A stretch of 64,000 nucleotides of DNA from Blastobasis lacticolella (Eukaryota; Arthropoda; Insecta; Lepidoptera; Blastobasidae), in contig LR990060.1 in NCBI GenBank assembly GCA_905147135.1, positions 3,364,001 through 3,428,000 of the forward strand. The letters run 5' to 3'. The notes under the pieces were generated by a model that did no database searches, was not told the DNA's origin, and saw only the letters and a program-made list of their open reading frames with translations. This document shows positions 1 through 13,800 of this stretch, piece by piece. The stretch's first letter is position 1. Each line of letters starts with the position of its first letter. The position numbers and the translations under genes are program-made.

Positions 1-146
1 GTAAGATTAATTTAACCTAACCGACCGCAAAACGTCGAAAAGCCCCCGACCAAGTTTAGTTTATTATACACCAATATAGGTACTCAAATATTTCCTTAAT
101 TAAACAAAGCTTCTTAGCTTTACCAACAAACCAAGGGAAATAAATA

Positions 147-345
147 GGTGCCTGAACCTGTCGGTATCAGGAAAGAGGGCCTCAAGAAGCGATGGGTTGA
201 CATCGAGGAGTCGTATGCGTGAGCCAACGGCTTACGACGTGAGGATGCCGAAGACAGGGCGCGATGAAGAAGATTATGTAGGAAAGCGGACCCTGGCAGA
301 GGCTAAGATAAGAGCCGGATAAGACCTAGGACGACGATGACGAAC
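147..345 (+). mobile_element. LINE 3' end, decayed
   Basis: Conceptual translation gives the C-terminal signature shared by the longer LINE at 41.9-43.1 kb: a KKRWVD block, then an ANGLRREDAEDRAR-like block and RKADPGRG. It contains in-frame stops and a frame change. This is a 5'-truncated, dead fragment. The family is inferred from motif similarity between the two copies in this window. Confidence 0.75.
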
Positions 346-494
346 GCTAATAATCATATCTATGAAACTGGCTTTCTAACATAGAAAATCGTATTGAAAT
401 CCATCCATTGAAGGCCATCCGATCGGGAGCTTCGATACCACATACAGACACATAAAATCTGTCCAGACTGAGTTGTCTTATTTCGTTATAGAAT

Positions 495-845
495 TTTTTT
501 TTTATGTTACTCAGCAGACAAACAGGCAAGCGGGCCACCTGATGGAAAGTGGTCACCGCCGCCTATGGACATCAGCAACACCAGGGGAGTCACTCTTGAA
601 CGATCCCATGTCATAGTCCAAAGGAAGCTGGGAGCTCATTCCACATCCGAATCGTACGAGCGAGAAACGTTCTTTCGAACCTTCGCGTGGTGACCAACAG
701 AGGGTCTACGTAGTGGGGATGAGTACCCAGCCCACGGCGGGTGGTGCGATGGCGGAATTGTGCTGTGGGCACCAGATCGAAAAGTTCCTCGGAACACTCC
801 CCATTGTACAGCCGATAGAACACACACAGGGAGCCAAAGTCCCTT
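495..845 (-). mobile_element. CR1/Jockey-like LINE C-terminal fragment
   Basis: On the minus strand the frame reads a block containing FYRLYNGECSEELFDLVP and ends in the typical tail (gcgggcaacgcat... ggcccgcttgcctgtttg). The same block occurs at 47.8-48.3 kb on the plus strand, so it is a dispersed LINE tail. It is truncated at both ends, with the tail near 495-600. Confidence 0.8.
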
Positions 846-1099
846 CGTAGTAATTATCCACTTAAATAATGTATTTAAATGGATAATTTGCAACAGTATT
901 ACTTGAACTTCACATTCTATGTGTGTCTTATGTAATCTAAGACATCTATACACAATGTACTTAGCGTGATTGATACGACAAGTCGTGATGTTGGCATTGT
1001 TTTTTTCACCAAATAAGAAGAGCCGAAGATACATACGTCAAACTCATAACACCTCTCTCTTTTCTTCGGAGGTTAAAGATACAAGAATGAGAGAGAGAT

Positions 1100-1235
1100 A
1101 AGAACATGAATTTGGATGCCTTCAAGGCTAGAGTGAATAGGCTGTTCTAAGACGGGCATGCTCAATCTTCGGCCACATCGTCGCACACCAACAGATCAGA
1201 TGGCGGTCAAATGCTTGTCTTAAATAATGTAAAAA
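1100..1235 (+). mobile_element. LINE tail fragment (second CR1-like family)
   Basis: Matches the last part of the LINE seen on the minus strand at 55.1-55.6 kb and 45.8-46.2 kb: a NLDAFKARVN-like block, then the non-coding tail containing a gatgcgg-type motif and ttgtctta. Heavily 5'-truncated. Confidence 0.65.
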
Positions 1236-1674
1236 GAAAGACAGAAAGAAATTAACTTACATAACATAGAGCAAACTTGACGTCAAAACGCTCAGCGCCA
1301 TTGTATCCCTCACTGCTCACTATACTCAGTTATAAAGGTATTATGAAATGTTTAATATTTATCGATATTGTAGTATATCGATATTATTATTCGAATTGTT
1401 CGACCGGTTGTACACACTTTGCGCTGGGAACTGAGCGATTCGTTCTGATATTCGCGACCGATATCAGATTATATTGCGTCCATTCATACGTGTAGTGCTA
1501 CGCGGACGGACGCGAGTTGATACTTTTAAAGATCCGCGTTTTTTACTAGCGACTTCGCCCGTTCGGCCGCGTGATCAGTAATGGCGTGGTTCCATAGGAA
1601 CTCTTTTAGTTTCGAGGTGAATCATACTTAAAATACTTTGCTTGAAACACGACACGTTCATCCAAACATCCATC

Positions 1675-1750
1675 CATCCTGGTATGCAAACGGCCATAGG
1701 CTGCGGTGACTGCTTATCATCAGGCAGGCCGTAAACTTGTTTGCCACCTT
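1675..1750 (+). repeat. Short LINE tail remnant
   Basis: Resembles the 3' tails found elsewhere here (gcggtgactgcttatcatcaggc). Nothing else is recognisable between 1235 and 1675 except AT-rich DNA and short untranslatable frames. Confidence 0.4.
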
Positions 1751-1784
1751 AGTGGTTTAAAACAAAAAATTCCCCAGCGTTCAT

Positions 1785-1950
1785 CATCATCATAATCCTG
1801 GCGGCGGCTGGGGTTCGCCTACCTACTTGTTTTTCCATTTTGCTTGGTCTTCGGCATCCTTAGTTGTGAATTTATTGGCATGCATGGCCTCCTTATCGAC
1901 ATCATGCCATCGCTTCTTGAGCCGACCTCTCTTCCTTGTGTTACCATTGT
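1785..1950 (-). mobile_element. LINE C-terminal end with TGATGA tail
   Basis: On the minus strand a frame reads MHANKFTTKDAEDQAKWK, then a stop and a (TGA)n tail. This corresponds to the ANGL..EDAEDRAKW block at the end of the LINE at 41.9-43.1 kb. Only the last ~50 codons are present. Confidence 0.65.
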
Positions 1951-2084
1951 CTCAGGGGTCCTAGGGGTAGTAAACCTAACCTGCTCGTGGTCGTACTAGC
2001 AGACTAATAAGGCTCTGGCGAATCGGCTTTTCCGTGTTGTGCTGGTCGGATGGTAATCTCCTCACGTTAAAAGCCGGAACACCG

Positions 2085-2400
2085 TAAAATTATAAAAGAG
2101 TGACCATTTGTCATCGTTCAACGCCCCATAACAGTAAACTGCTGGACTTAACCTCCTCCACAGTCGAGGGTATTTCGAGAATCTTCTTGCTTTAGGCCCT
2201 TTCGAGATCTCAGTGTTGATAATTATCATCATCACAGCCCATAACAGTCCAATGCAAGACTTAGGGCCTGTCCCACGTAATGGGAGGTTATAGCCATAAT
2301 ATCCACGCTTGGCAAGTGGTTTGGAGATCGCAGTGTTATAAATATAACAATGAAAAAAGCTGCTGTCCATTTTCCAGCCTACTTTTGTCTCGAAATCATT
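2085..2400 (-). repeat. Repeat family A, two decayed copies
   Basis: Family A is a ~250 bp dispersed repeat. In forward orientation it begins with ggtgtccggcagagtagaat, passes through cactcgtgggtgtcgta, and ends with a gggctgtgatgatgat tail. Here a recognisable reverse copy lies at ~2225-2400 and a more decayed one at 2085-2200. No coding potential. Confidence 0.65.
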
Positions 2401-2459
2401 AGTGGTCTTGTAATACATCACGAGTGTAAAGTATAAGATGTTGACAATACTCAACAAAT

Positions 2460-3005
2460 AATGCTGCCCATTTTCTGGCTCAATCTCTGCCTACCCCTGT
2501 GGGATCCGGGCGTGAGTGTGTGTGTATTAATGCTATGTATTTGGTGGTTTATTGATACTTGGAATTCAGTGGATGCAATTTTTTCCACATTCTATATGTT
2601 TCTATTATTAAAAAAATGATTAAGCAAGCAAAGCTCGTGTTATGCTACATAACCGATAAACTACTTATATACATTTACGGTCTCCACACGGTTTACAAAC
2701 ATGAATAGAATTAATTTGATAATTTTAAGTGAGTGTACTTAATGCTTCTGGGAGATAAAAATACCTGTTTATAACAGAAATAGTCACTGTCATGTTTTAC
2801 GTAGCCAGTCTCAGCCTCTGATCGTCTACCAAGTATCAATCAGCCCAGAGTGCGCTACAAATATCCCTCCACAAACACCAAAACACCAAACCTCGAGGTC
2901 ATTGTGAGTGTCCCGAGAAAATTACCTTATGTAAACAAACTGACCGACAATCGAACAATTCAATTACGGAACACAATATAATTAACAATATTATTATTGT
3001 AGCCG
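2460..3005. other. AT-rich stretch with no recognisable feature
   Basis: No coding exon, tRNA or repeat could be recognised here beyond low-complexity AT tracts. Confidence 0.5.
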
Positions 3006-3007
3006 TT

Positions 3008-3362
3008 AGCCTGGGTTGCCAACCTTACTATATAATATAGTACCCTACTGTTTATGGTGTCCGCCTACTATTATTTAAAAATTTAAATATAGGAGGCGAA
3101 ACTACTATATTTTATCAGCAAAGTCGCTTATCAGTATCGCTTACCGTAAAACGGAATACGTCCTGAATTTTAATGTTAAGAATACAGAAATAACTCAATT
3201 AAACACCAATCCTGGACCAGCTAACTACTTATTGAAGATAAATTTTATATTAAATATATTTTATTAAACATTTTTAATGAATTCAATATCTACTATATTT
3301 TTATGGCTACTGAATCCAAAAATACTATATATGGTCTTAAAAAAGTTGGCAACCCTACCTGG
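3008..3362. repeat. Possible MITE with GGGTTGCCAAC ends
   Basis: The ends carry inverted GGGTTGCCAAC-type sequences (gggttgccaacc at ~3015 and gttggcaaccc at ~3345), and the interior is AT-rich and non-coding. The pairing extends only ~12 bp, so the call is tentative. Confidence 0.35.
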
Positions 3363-3434
3363 GGGTGTTGTCAAACGCGACTCTTCCGTACGGATTGTTT
3401 TTGTTTAACCTTCTCACTTTACCGAGTAAAATGT

Positions 3435-3705
3435 TTTTTATACTACTCGGTGACAAGCAGACAACCCACCTGGTGGCAAGCGGTTTTCTTCCATAACATC
3501 TACGATTCATGCACTTCGATTTTCATGTGAGAACAACGCAGAATCAAAGGTGCGTTGTCATTGTGAGGCCCTAAGATGAAAAGCCTCATTGCGAATACGC
3601 TGGCTACCTTACCTTCAAACCGGAACACAACAATGTAAGCATTATTGCTTGGCGGCAGAAATAGATAAGGCGGTGGTACTCACCATGGCGGACTCCTCAG
3701 GCTTG
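3435..3705 (-). repeat. Dispersed repeat, also at 35.9-36.3 and 56.1 kb
   Basis: Contains cataacatctacgatt beside a gcagacaa...cacctg motif, followed by a segment on a theme of ccagcaataatgc. The same block occurs inverted at 35870-36270 and again at 56085-56225. Unclassified retroposed tail. Confidence 0.55.
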
Positions 3706-4221
3706 ATAGAGTCCTACCACCTGTAGCACCAACTCCATCCATTGACTTGGCGGCTTGTCGTAAAAGACGACTAACGTCAGAGGTAGACCAAGTATTACAG
3801 ACTAAATAAACCAGTATAAAAGGAGCTAACATTGCTATGCCGTCTATAGAGATGCTGGCTCATCTTATACTGATTTTGAGTAGGTCATATGCTGCTATGT
3901 ACCTTCGTAAACTCAAAAAACGGGTAGCATAATTTTTTGTTGGGTATTTTGAACGTTGCGATCGTGCGCGATGCCGCGTGATAATGATAGTGATACTGCT
4001 ACATGTTTAAGGAAAAGTTTATGATGTGTGTGGTAAACCTAAAACGGTCGGAGATGTAAACAGAACCATACTACGAGATTTTGCCTATTTATAGATATAT
4101 AGTATAGACATAGTAAAAGGATTTCGGTCTAGGCAGCATGCTTACGAGACCGATAACCAAAGTTACAGATAAAATAATATTATTAGTAATACCAAAGTTA
4201 AGCAAAAGATGCGGTGTCCAT

Positions 4222-4620
4222 GAATTTCAACGATCTTTACCAAGTCGTCGGCCACCTTGTAGCAGGCCTACCCACGCTGCGTCTTCCGGTACGTGGTTGC
4301 CACTCGAAACTCCACTGCACCACCGGTCATCTATTCTGCGAGCTATGTGCCCTGCCCACTGCCACTATAGCCTGGCAATTCTTCGGGCTATATCGATGAC
4401 CTTAGTTCGCTTGCGGATCTTCTCATTTCTGATTCGATCGCGCAACGAGACTCCGAGCATAGCCCTTTTCGTTGCCCTTTGGGTGACAGTGAGCTTACAC
4501 ATTTTAAGGGTATGTTTCAGGTTTCCAACCGCGTACCTTGTTGACGAGTAGCCTGATATTTCCGGTAGGAAACTCGGAACATACCCTAAAAATGTGTAAT
4601 AATAACCGCGATAGTTCAAA
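4222..4620 (-). mobile_element. RTE-like LINE, reverse-transcriptase C-terminal part
   Basis: The minus strand reads blocks typical of the C-terminal region of RTE-clade elements: VTQRATKRAMLGVSLRDRI, then RNEKIRKRTKVIDIARRI. After a frame change come residues matching the tail seen at 19.68 and 21.66 kb. Both ends are truncated. The fragment ends ~150 bp upstream of the first mim exon. Confidence 0.8.
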
Positions 4621-4770
4621 ACATTATGTGACAGTGAGCTTTTTTATAAGGCCCATAGTGAGCGGCCACTTGTATGTTCTGTAAGTCATCACTGGCTGGC
4701 GTGAGTGTTATGTATGTATTCTAAAAGTCTATTGCGTCACCCAACCTCACAACCACCCCGTTCATTCCAG

Positions 4771-4888
4771 GTCTGCTCCGAGAGCAGCGCCAGCGAGTCC
4801 TCGCTCGAGTCGTCGAGCGGCTATGGCAGCCAGGGCGCCTTCGCAGCAGAAGACCATCAGCATCATCAGATGCAGACGCATCCCGAAG
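4771..4888 (+). CDS. mim: mim exon (first in window)
   Basis: Acceptor ttcattccag and donor aag|gtgagg; 118 nt, phase 0 in, phase 1 out. Encodes a Ser/Glu-rich stretch with SSGYGSQ followed by a His/Gln-rich run. In MIM proteins a serine-rich region of this kind follows the IMD domain. The frame is open upstream only into intron, so the upstream Met is not a start. Confidence 0.85.
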
Positions 4889-7800
4889 GTGAGGAAATAA
4901 TATAATAAATATGATTATATTATATTTGTCGCGGGTTATTTTATTAGAGGTAAGGATCTACGGGGTATCTATCCTGTTCGTAGTAGTATACAGAATACCG
5001 CAAACAAACAATACAATTTTAAATAACATTGTTTTCATGCCGGTGAGTAAGGTTTTCAGTTGTTCATAGTATGGGGATTTTGGGGACCGCGGCTTTGGCA
5101 GTGAATGGACATTTAGATTTTTGCTGCCGGAGCAACGTGTTATAGAGGCGGACAACGCATTGGCGATACCTCTGGGGTTGCTAGTGACCACTTTCCATCT
5201 GGTGGTCCGCTTGCCTGTTAGCCTACCGCTATAACATTTAAAAAAATACAAACCGCAAACAGTCCAAATTTTAATCAAAAAACACGGTCGGTGAGGTTAT
5301 TTATCGTATTGTCTTCATAACACATTGACTCTCAAATAATGAATACTTAGCATTGTCTCACCAGAAATCTGAAAGCATATGTTTCAAAACAGATGTGGAT
5401 ATTGAAACGATTATTTCAGTAACGGTTTTCACAGTTACTCGTTATGTATATTATATTATTTTGGATAATCCGATAGTTTCGGTTAAGGTTATTAGATTTT
5501 TTGAAAATTACAGAACGAAAATTGATTCATTATGAGCAAGTACCGTCGAACTGAGACGAATGCACTACTGACCGACTACTTACGTTACTTACGTTTTGAG
5601 TAATTATTGAGTTATATTTAGTAAAAGCAAACTTTTTACAAGCTCATCACACATAGGACCTGCGAGAGTTGAATCATCATTGAATCATATCATGGATCAT
5701 TACGACAGAAATGTTGCAGCGTTTTAACTTGTTTGTGGTAACTTGTAGTATGTATGTTGTTTTCATGACTTAGAACTGTGTGGCTTAACTGGGTATTTAG
5801 ATTATGTTTTGGTCCATTTTAAACAGTTTGTGAAGCTTCCTAGTTTTTTCATACTGTGTTCTGTGTAGTTAGTTTCATTACATAGATAATTTGTTCTAGA
5901 TAAATGTTGTTGTTTACTTATAATAAATTATTGCATGTGTTTTAAAGTGTGTTTGTGTGTGGTTTTTTCTACGCTACCTGAACACTTTTATTTTTTAATT
6001 TAATTTATCCCATTGGGTTGTATGCATAAATCCTAAATAGAAAAGGACAAAATTAAGGCGTTGGACAATATTGATAAGTATTATTCACAGAAATCTAAAT
6101 AAATTGACTGATATAATAATAAATATAGAATATTTTTTCGATATTTTTGGATAATACATTAGGTAATTTTTTTCGATACGAAATCGAAGCTTTGTAGTCC
6201 CCATTTTCCTCCCTGGATTTAAACATTAAAGTCATACACAGAGTTGATATTGGCCATTAGCATGTCTGTACTTTAGTTTTGGGAAGTAATCTTGAATAGA
6301 AGTTATGACCCTGAAACAAAAATGACAGAGTTTGCACGCTACCTTTACACCTCAATTATACAAAATTTACAACGTTATTCCAAACTAGCCAAACGTACAG
6401 GCATAGATAATTTTATTCTTATATACCTGTTTAAAAAATCATTAAAATCGGTTCTGATTTGACGCAGGAAAATGGGGACTACGAAACCTCGATTTTCCCG
6501 ATTTTCCATAGTTATAATGCATCCGGACCGGCCTTTGTGGAGATCTCTGGGAAGGGCCTATGCCCAGCAGTGGGCGTCTTTCTGCTAATACGATTATGAT
6601 TATTCTGAGGCACAACCGGGATATTAACGCCAAGATGATGATTATGATAATGCGTCCGAGGCGCAGTTGTCCCTTTACTCGGTATTCGGAGATAGAAGCT
6701 TGCAGCGCATTGCGATAGTCTTTCGAACACAACCTTTCCTCTTAAAAAAATAATCATCTTGGCGTTAATGTCGCAGTTGTGATCTCGCGTACGAGGGCTC
6801 GGGTCCGCGTAAACCATGATCAATGATTTGGCAGACCAGGTTATTACAGTGGAGCCACTGCTATATGACCTCCGTGACACTGCTACCAGGGGAACCTGCT
6901 TAGATTGGATCATGGTTACACATTTAGTCGCCTGACTGTGCAGGTTTCATCCCGATGTTTTCCTTCCCTTAGTATTCAACTAAAGTACATCACTCAGAAA
7001 AGAGTCATTGATTGTTGGCGACCGCAACAGTCTTCCGAATTAGTCAATTTATATAAATATCTGTGTTTATTTAATTGCTTATCGATGTTGTGCTATACTA
7101 TTGTCTTTATCTGGTTAAACGTACTTTACTTTGTTTTATGCATACCCTATGAGTAATAATACGTCAAGAGACGAAACTTTCGAATATATACCTGTCCCTA
7201 TTATGTGCGTCATTTGTCACTTCATAACACATAAGACCACTAGCAGCTTGTTCATGACCGTTTGGTCAAGACACAAATGATGATTGATGATGGATGATTT
7301 AGTGGTATTGGTTGGTATTACCACAGAATTATCGCTGAATTCGAGTTACGTTTCACCCGACATTATTACTCATAACAACCCAGTGTGTGTTTTCCAATCA
7401 TTTTTTTTTTAGTTTTATTTGTGTTTTTTTTTTCATTTCCATTTTTTTTTTCTCTCCCACCCCGCTTTGCATGGCGTAGTGGAGATCGTAACGCTGAGGC
7501 GGGAGTGCGACTCCATAGCGGCGGCACGTGACAGCTTCTCTGTGTCTCTGGGGAGCCTGGAGGAGGCTGTGCGGTCGCTGGACGAGGCCACCGAGCCACC
7601 AGCCTTCGCTACCATCGGGAAGAAACCGGCTGTGCCGAAGAGACGGCCTCTGTCTATGACAGGTGTCACAGGTAGGTTTGCTGTGGAGTTTTGGGGCGCC
7701 CAACCAGTGGAAGCGTGCTGGGCCCATAACCTATAGGATTTATGAGGAAATCATAACAGTTTGGCTAAATATAAGATTATTTAATTCACAAAGAATGCTA

Positions 7801-10800
7801 CACATTACAAGGACCGAAAGCAAAGACAGAGAGCATTCTTAATTCAAATTGACAGTGACATTACTTTTTATACTTTTTAATCGATTGATATTCGTTTAGC
7901 AAAGACCAACAGTTTTGGGGTTCCCAACCAAAATGTCAGAAAAAGTCGGATAACCTAAGACTGAAATATATTCTAAAGTACAGAATCCCCACCTTGGAGC
8001 TTACCACTCGCCTCTGCTTTTGTACTCGCTACTCGCTCCAGTCCTTGACTTTTTTGCTAATAAGACGGCCTATCAAAAACTTCACTCGAATATAGTGTTA
8101 GAGATGGGTGATAAATAACCTCACTGTATCGGCCGCATGTTAGTATATGTTTACGCCACATTTATTATTGTCCCAAAATGCCGTCGATTGGTAAAAAACT
8201 GATGAAAACTCATGGTTCTTTTCGTCGTGTGTCCTATTTTTTTTTTTTTTTTTTTTTACCATAAATTTACAGCGTTACAGTACTTACAAATTACTAATAC
8301 ACTGCAAATATCAATAAATATACAAAACAAAATTAAATACATAATCAAATGAACCTATATGTTATGATCTAATTTTGTAACTAAGTTCCTTCGTGAAAAG
8401 TCACAGTGATACTATCGTGACGTTATTTACATCTTTAGGACATATTCATAGTGAAGTTCCTGAGGGGCTGTCCTATTAGTAAAAAATTGGGTAGTAAATA
8501 GGGTATTATGGCCTCGCTTCGTCCGTCTGTCTGTCACAGTCTTTCCCAGCAACCGCTTGAGCTAGCGACTGGCTTTCTTAAGGGCCCCACATATTATAAC
8601 CCGCGTCACGAAAGAAGAGACTTGTCAAATGGCAGTGGAGGGGATTTCGCGCAGGTAATCGTATGCAGCACAAGTCGAACCACGTGACCCGCCAAGTCTC
8701 TTCTTATTTGACACTCTAGCTATAACAGTCGCCGAACGATATCAGTCTGTCAGTTAATCGCAATAGGTCACACACTTACAGTTCTTATTGAGGTTTGTAA
8801 TACCAACTGAGAGTATGTGACCGCTTGACAGATATCGAGCGGACAGTATAGAATAGAATATATTTTTATTGCGTAAAATGTGGTGTACATAGATCTTAAT
8901 TAACAATTGTGGTTCACACACTTTGCCAGAATCTGGCATGCAATTATCTATAATAATTTGATTCACATTCATAACGTTAAAATAATAAGTATAATCAATT
9001 CATTATCCAATAAAGTAAGAATATGTGAATAAATAATAAAATAACTTGATAAAAAATTGAAAATAAGGTAATAAGTACAGTGTCAGTTTCAATAATTAAA
9101 TTCATGAAATCCCAATAAATAATTACTTATCCAATAAAATAAAATATGTCATTAGAAAATGAAATATTTTCATAAAAAATTTAAAATGAAATAATATAGT
9201 CCTTGAGGTCAGATAAACACACATTAGCAAGTTGTCGGCCGGCGGCCTGTCTACCGTCAGTCGAGCGTCTTCAGTTTTATAGAAACTGACGACTCCAACA
9301 GCTAGTGTGTAGACGCAGACGTCGCAGCAGCCTATTGCCGGCAAGCAATAATCGCTTTAGTGTATAGACGATATTGGCGTAGGACGGCAGGCCGCCCGAT
9401 ACGACCAGAGACTGCAGGCGGACTGTTAATGAATGGGGCCCTTTAGTAAGTAATCGAAGGACAAATCAGAAAACCAACGCTATGGCCTCAGTCGTGGCTT
9501 ATGCTGCTGTTGTTTGTGTTGTTGTTTTGCATCTTGTGGTACCTGGTACTATTGGCATGCCTCCCCATGGCACTGGTAACGATAGGTACATCATTAATGA
9601 TACATCACTGCGCTATAATTATTTGTCATTGTCGTTTCTTTGTCCTTGTTTGTTGTCTATTGTTAAATGTACACTCATGGGTAAAAATCGACGATATTTG
9701 AACAACAAAAAACCAAAGGAAAATCATAATTTTTGTTTCATGAAGTTATGTGTAATAATAGTAGTTTACGCAACTGGCATATAAAAAGGGGTATTAAAAC
9801 ATGAGTGTCCGTTTATCATACGAGGTGTAGTAAGTTGAGAAAATTATAGGTACGAAATTTTAACATGAAAATATGAGTGTAGATAAAGTAGTGTATGCAC
9901 CTGCATATAATTAGGTATTAAAACAACTCGTGTCAAACTATTATCATACTCGGCTACGCCTCGTATGATAAACAGACACTCATGTTTTAATACCCCCTTT
10001 TATATGACAGTTGCATAAACTACTATTACGTTACAGCTGTAATGAAATTAGTATGGGAAATGCTGTATCGAAAAGTAATGTTTTAAAATTTTATGGACTG
10101 GCGTGAAAAAAGTGTCTCCTTAAACGACTGTTTTCGAATATTTAATTGGAACATTACGATACGAGTGTAGATAAAGGTTTTTATTACAAATTTAATCATC
10201 ATTACCAACGTGCTCTTATCCCATTTACTTACTGCGCTGGCTCAGCGACCCAAAGTGGATCTTGGCCTCCGACACCAGAGATCGCCACCTCTCCCTATCC
10301 TGCGCCATCTCCTGCCAATCGAGGATTCCTAGTGCGCGCAGGTCTTTCAGGACTTCATCCCTCCAGCGATATCTGGGTCGCCCGACCGGTCGACGTCCGC
10401 TCGGCCGACCCACATATGCTCTCCTAACGGCGCGATCCTCCCCCATCCTCTCCACGTGGCCAAGCCAACGCAATCTTGCAGCCTTGATCTCTCCCAGAAT
10501 ATTGGGTTCGGAAATAAGCTGTTCCACCTCCTCGTTCTTTCTTCTCTTCCACATGCCGTCCTCACCCTGTGTTGGCCCCAGAATTTTCCGGAAGATCTTA
10601 CGTTCAGCGACCAATAACTTGTTCTCCTCCTTAAGTGTCAGTGTCCAAGCCTCACATCCGTACATCAAGATTGGTCTAATAACTGTTTTATATATCCGAA
10701 TCTTGGTTTTCCTGCTTATCAGTTTGGACACCAACACCTTATGGAGCGCTGCACAACACCTAAGCGTATTTTGTATCCTAAGATCAATGTCATCTTCGCG

Positions 10801-13800
10801 CTGATTGGTGTCGGTTACGGTGCCACCGAGATATTTAAAAGTATCGACGCCTTTATAGCTGCCACTGACTACCGCTAGGGATTCTCGCCTCGCATACTTA
10901 TCCCTGTACCTCTTCATATGTAGGTACTCTGTTTTTTCCCGGTTGATTCTGAGGCCAACCCTTCCTCCTTGCTCTTCAAGGGCTTCCGCAAGATCTTTTA
11001 CGGTCTGTTTGCACTGTCCAAGCAATCCTAGATCGTCAGCATATCCAATGATTTGGTGATTACCGTTCAGTTCTACTCCACTCTCAATTAATTGGACGTT
11101 TCTAATTACGTGTTCGAGTACTAAGTTGAACATCATTGGTGACAGTGCATCGCCTTGCTTAAGACCCGTAGCAACCCCAAAGGTATCCGACAGTTCTCTT
11201 CCAACCCTAACTTTCATCTCGCTTATACTCACGGCCACTTCGACCATCTTCACGAGTTTGTCGGGTATTTTGAACTCTCGAAGTACCCTGAAAAGCACCT
11301 TCCGATCAATACTATCGTAAGCCTTAGTGAAGTCAACATTTATTATTTATATTTTAAAACGTGGATTCCGGTAGTAAAGTCAATTGTCATAGTGACCGTG
11401 ACAGACAGTCCGAAGCGGCACTTGATTTTTTTTAAAGGCTCTGGCAACTAGGCCATCAGCCATACGCGGCGTTTGCTTCTGGACCGCACTGACTGACCAC
11501 AACAGCCACAATAGTTTTACGTTGACATTCATAAGTGTTTTGTAAAACCCAACTTGAGTAAACTATTTGACTATTGACTGTTGACTACTATTTAAATAAA
11601 ACATATATTAGATTTGACGTACAGTGTACGTATTAGATAAAATATCTTGGCGATAATGTCCCGGTTGTGCTCTCGACACAACCGCGGGGTCCGCCTTGAC
11701 CTTGTAATTACATTGGAGTGACTACCATCTAACCTCCGTGACCCTGCTACCAGGGGGACCTGACATCATGGTTACAAATTCAGTTGCCTGACTTTGCAGG
11801 TTTCATCACGATGTTTTTTCTCACCGTAAGAGCATCGGTTAGTATTCAACTAATGTACATAACTCAGATAAGAGTCATTGGTACATGGCCGCAGCGGGAT
11901 TCGAACCCGGTACCTCTCGCTTACGAGTTGGATACTCAACCGCCCGGCTACCGACGCTATTATTTGACGTAAAAAATACACTTAATAAACTTGACGAATC
12001 AAACCAAAATGATCGGCTCAAAATGCATAGGTAATGATTTTGTGATTCAGGTGGTCAGCTAGAAATCGCGATTTGGTCAACTGAAAATTGCAACTTATAG
12101 GAAGCAAAAATATCAGCTTTAAAATAAATTGGGTCAGCTTTTTCTACAGTTGGTAGCATTGTCGGACATTTAATAAAAAATTGTGTGCTTAAAATATATA
12201 TACATACATACATACATAAAGCTCACGCCTGTGTCCCACAGGTGGGATAGGCAGAGACTATGGACCGCCACTTTGCTCTGTCCCGACACAACTCCCTAGC
12301 CTCGCATATATCCACAACTCTTTTCATACATCTCCTTTTATTCTTATAACTTCGGACCCCAGCTTTTTTGAGAAAATTACTGATCTGATCAGTGAATGTT
12401 TTTCTGGGTCGTCCTCTTTAAGGGCCGGTTTTCCAGATCGCACTATATACCTCTTTCGTCAATCTTCTTTCATCCATTCGCTCTTCGTGCCCAAATATAT
12501 ACAGGGTGTCCCAGTAGTGACACGTCACAGTGACACCAGGGGTAGGTCAGCGTATGAGGCACCGAACCAGCCTAACATGACTCCAGTAAAAGTTGCACGG
12601 TTTTCGAGTTATTGCCAAAATAAAGATTTGACTGAATTTTCCCTTTTTTTAACAGTGCTACTGCAAGCATTCACTTAGAAAGCTCTCGAAGTTAGTTTTT
12701 TTTATGTGTATGGAACCATGAATAGTTAATTAAGATTTTTAAAACGTTATTTTGTCAATAAGTTGAGTAAAATGCTGAAAAATACGGGATTTATCTCGAT
12801 TTACATTTTCAGCAAAAAAATAATTTCAACTTTGACCACCTGTCGTGAAAAAAAAATCCTAGAAACGAAACGAGCAAATAACGTGGAAAAGTTGAGCATG
12901 TTATGCAGATTCAGAAATGGTACAATACACTGCAATAAGATAGGAATTCGTATCACTTTAACGTGCCCTATTGAACTAAATCAGAACTAGGAACCCCGCA
13001 AGCTGTCGCTGCTAGGTAAAAAATAATGCTATACGCTACGATATCTCATTTATTACCTGATCCTTTCATCATTAGCCAAATGTGCGAGAGTGAAAGAGAT
13101 GGAAATAATGTTTATCTACCTTTTGAAGGGTATTGTTGGCTGATGGCCGAATAAAAGTTCAGTTAACAATAAAAACATGTTTATATTTCATTGGTTTATT
13201 TTAATAATTTAAGTTTATTTACAATAAGTGTTCGAATTGTCTCCCTCGGACTCTTATGCACAAATTACATCGACTGATAAAATTTCTGCTCAATTTTCTT
13301 AAACTTATATCCGATATGGACCGAGCTGCGCCGAATACACGTTGCCGTAATTCTTCTTCAGATCGTATTGGTTTACAATAAACTTTATCTTTCAAACATC
13401 CCCAATAAAAAAAAACTAGTGGATTTAGATCCGGGGAACGCGGTGGCCTTAAAATTGGTCCCAGTCGTCCGATCCATCTCTCGGGAAATGTGTTGCTGAG
13501 GTGCTCGCGAACTAGACGAGCGTAGTGTGCCGGGTAACCATCTTGCTGAAACCACATTCTTATTCTCAGTGCCAACGGCGCATCTTCCAATAAGACTGGG
13601 AGTTCGTTTTGCAAAAATTGAAGATAATTTGTACCATTCGGCCAAATAATAGGACCGGTCGAATTGCCGGCTATTCTAAATCCACTAGATTTTTTTTATT
13701 GGGGATGTTTGAAAGATAAAGTTTATTGTAAACCAATACGATCTGAAGAAAAATTACGGCAACGTGTATTCGGCGCAGCTCGGTCCATATCGGATATAAG

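Noticed and set aside
4705..4770. ATG-initiated extension of the first mim exon
   Set aside because: This part is intron: a polypyrimidine tract and AG directly precede 4771, and the upstream peptide has no similarity to the family.
7366..7727. Several overlapping antisense frames across the 7.5 kb exon
   Set aside because: Shadows of a GC-rich coding exon; they end in poly-Lys from the T tracts.
9482..9784. 100-codon frame with an N-terminal hydrophobic run like a signal peptide
   Set aside because: It lies in the long mim intron beside repeats, has no splice or domain support, and composition alone explains the hydrophobic codons (GTT/TTG-rich).
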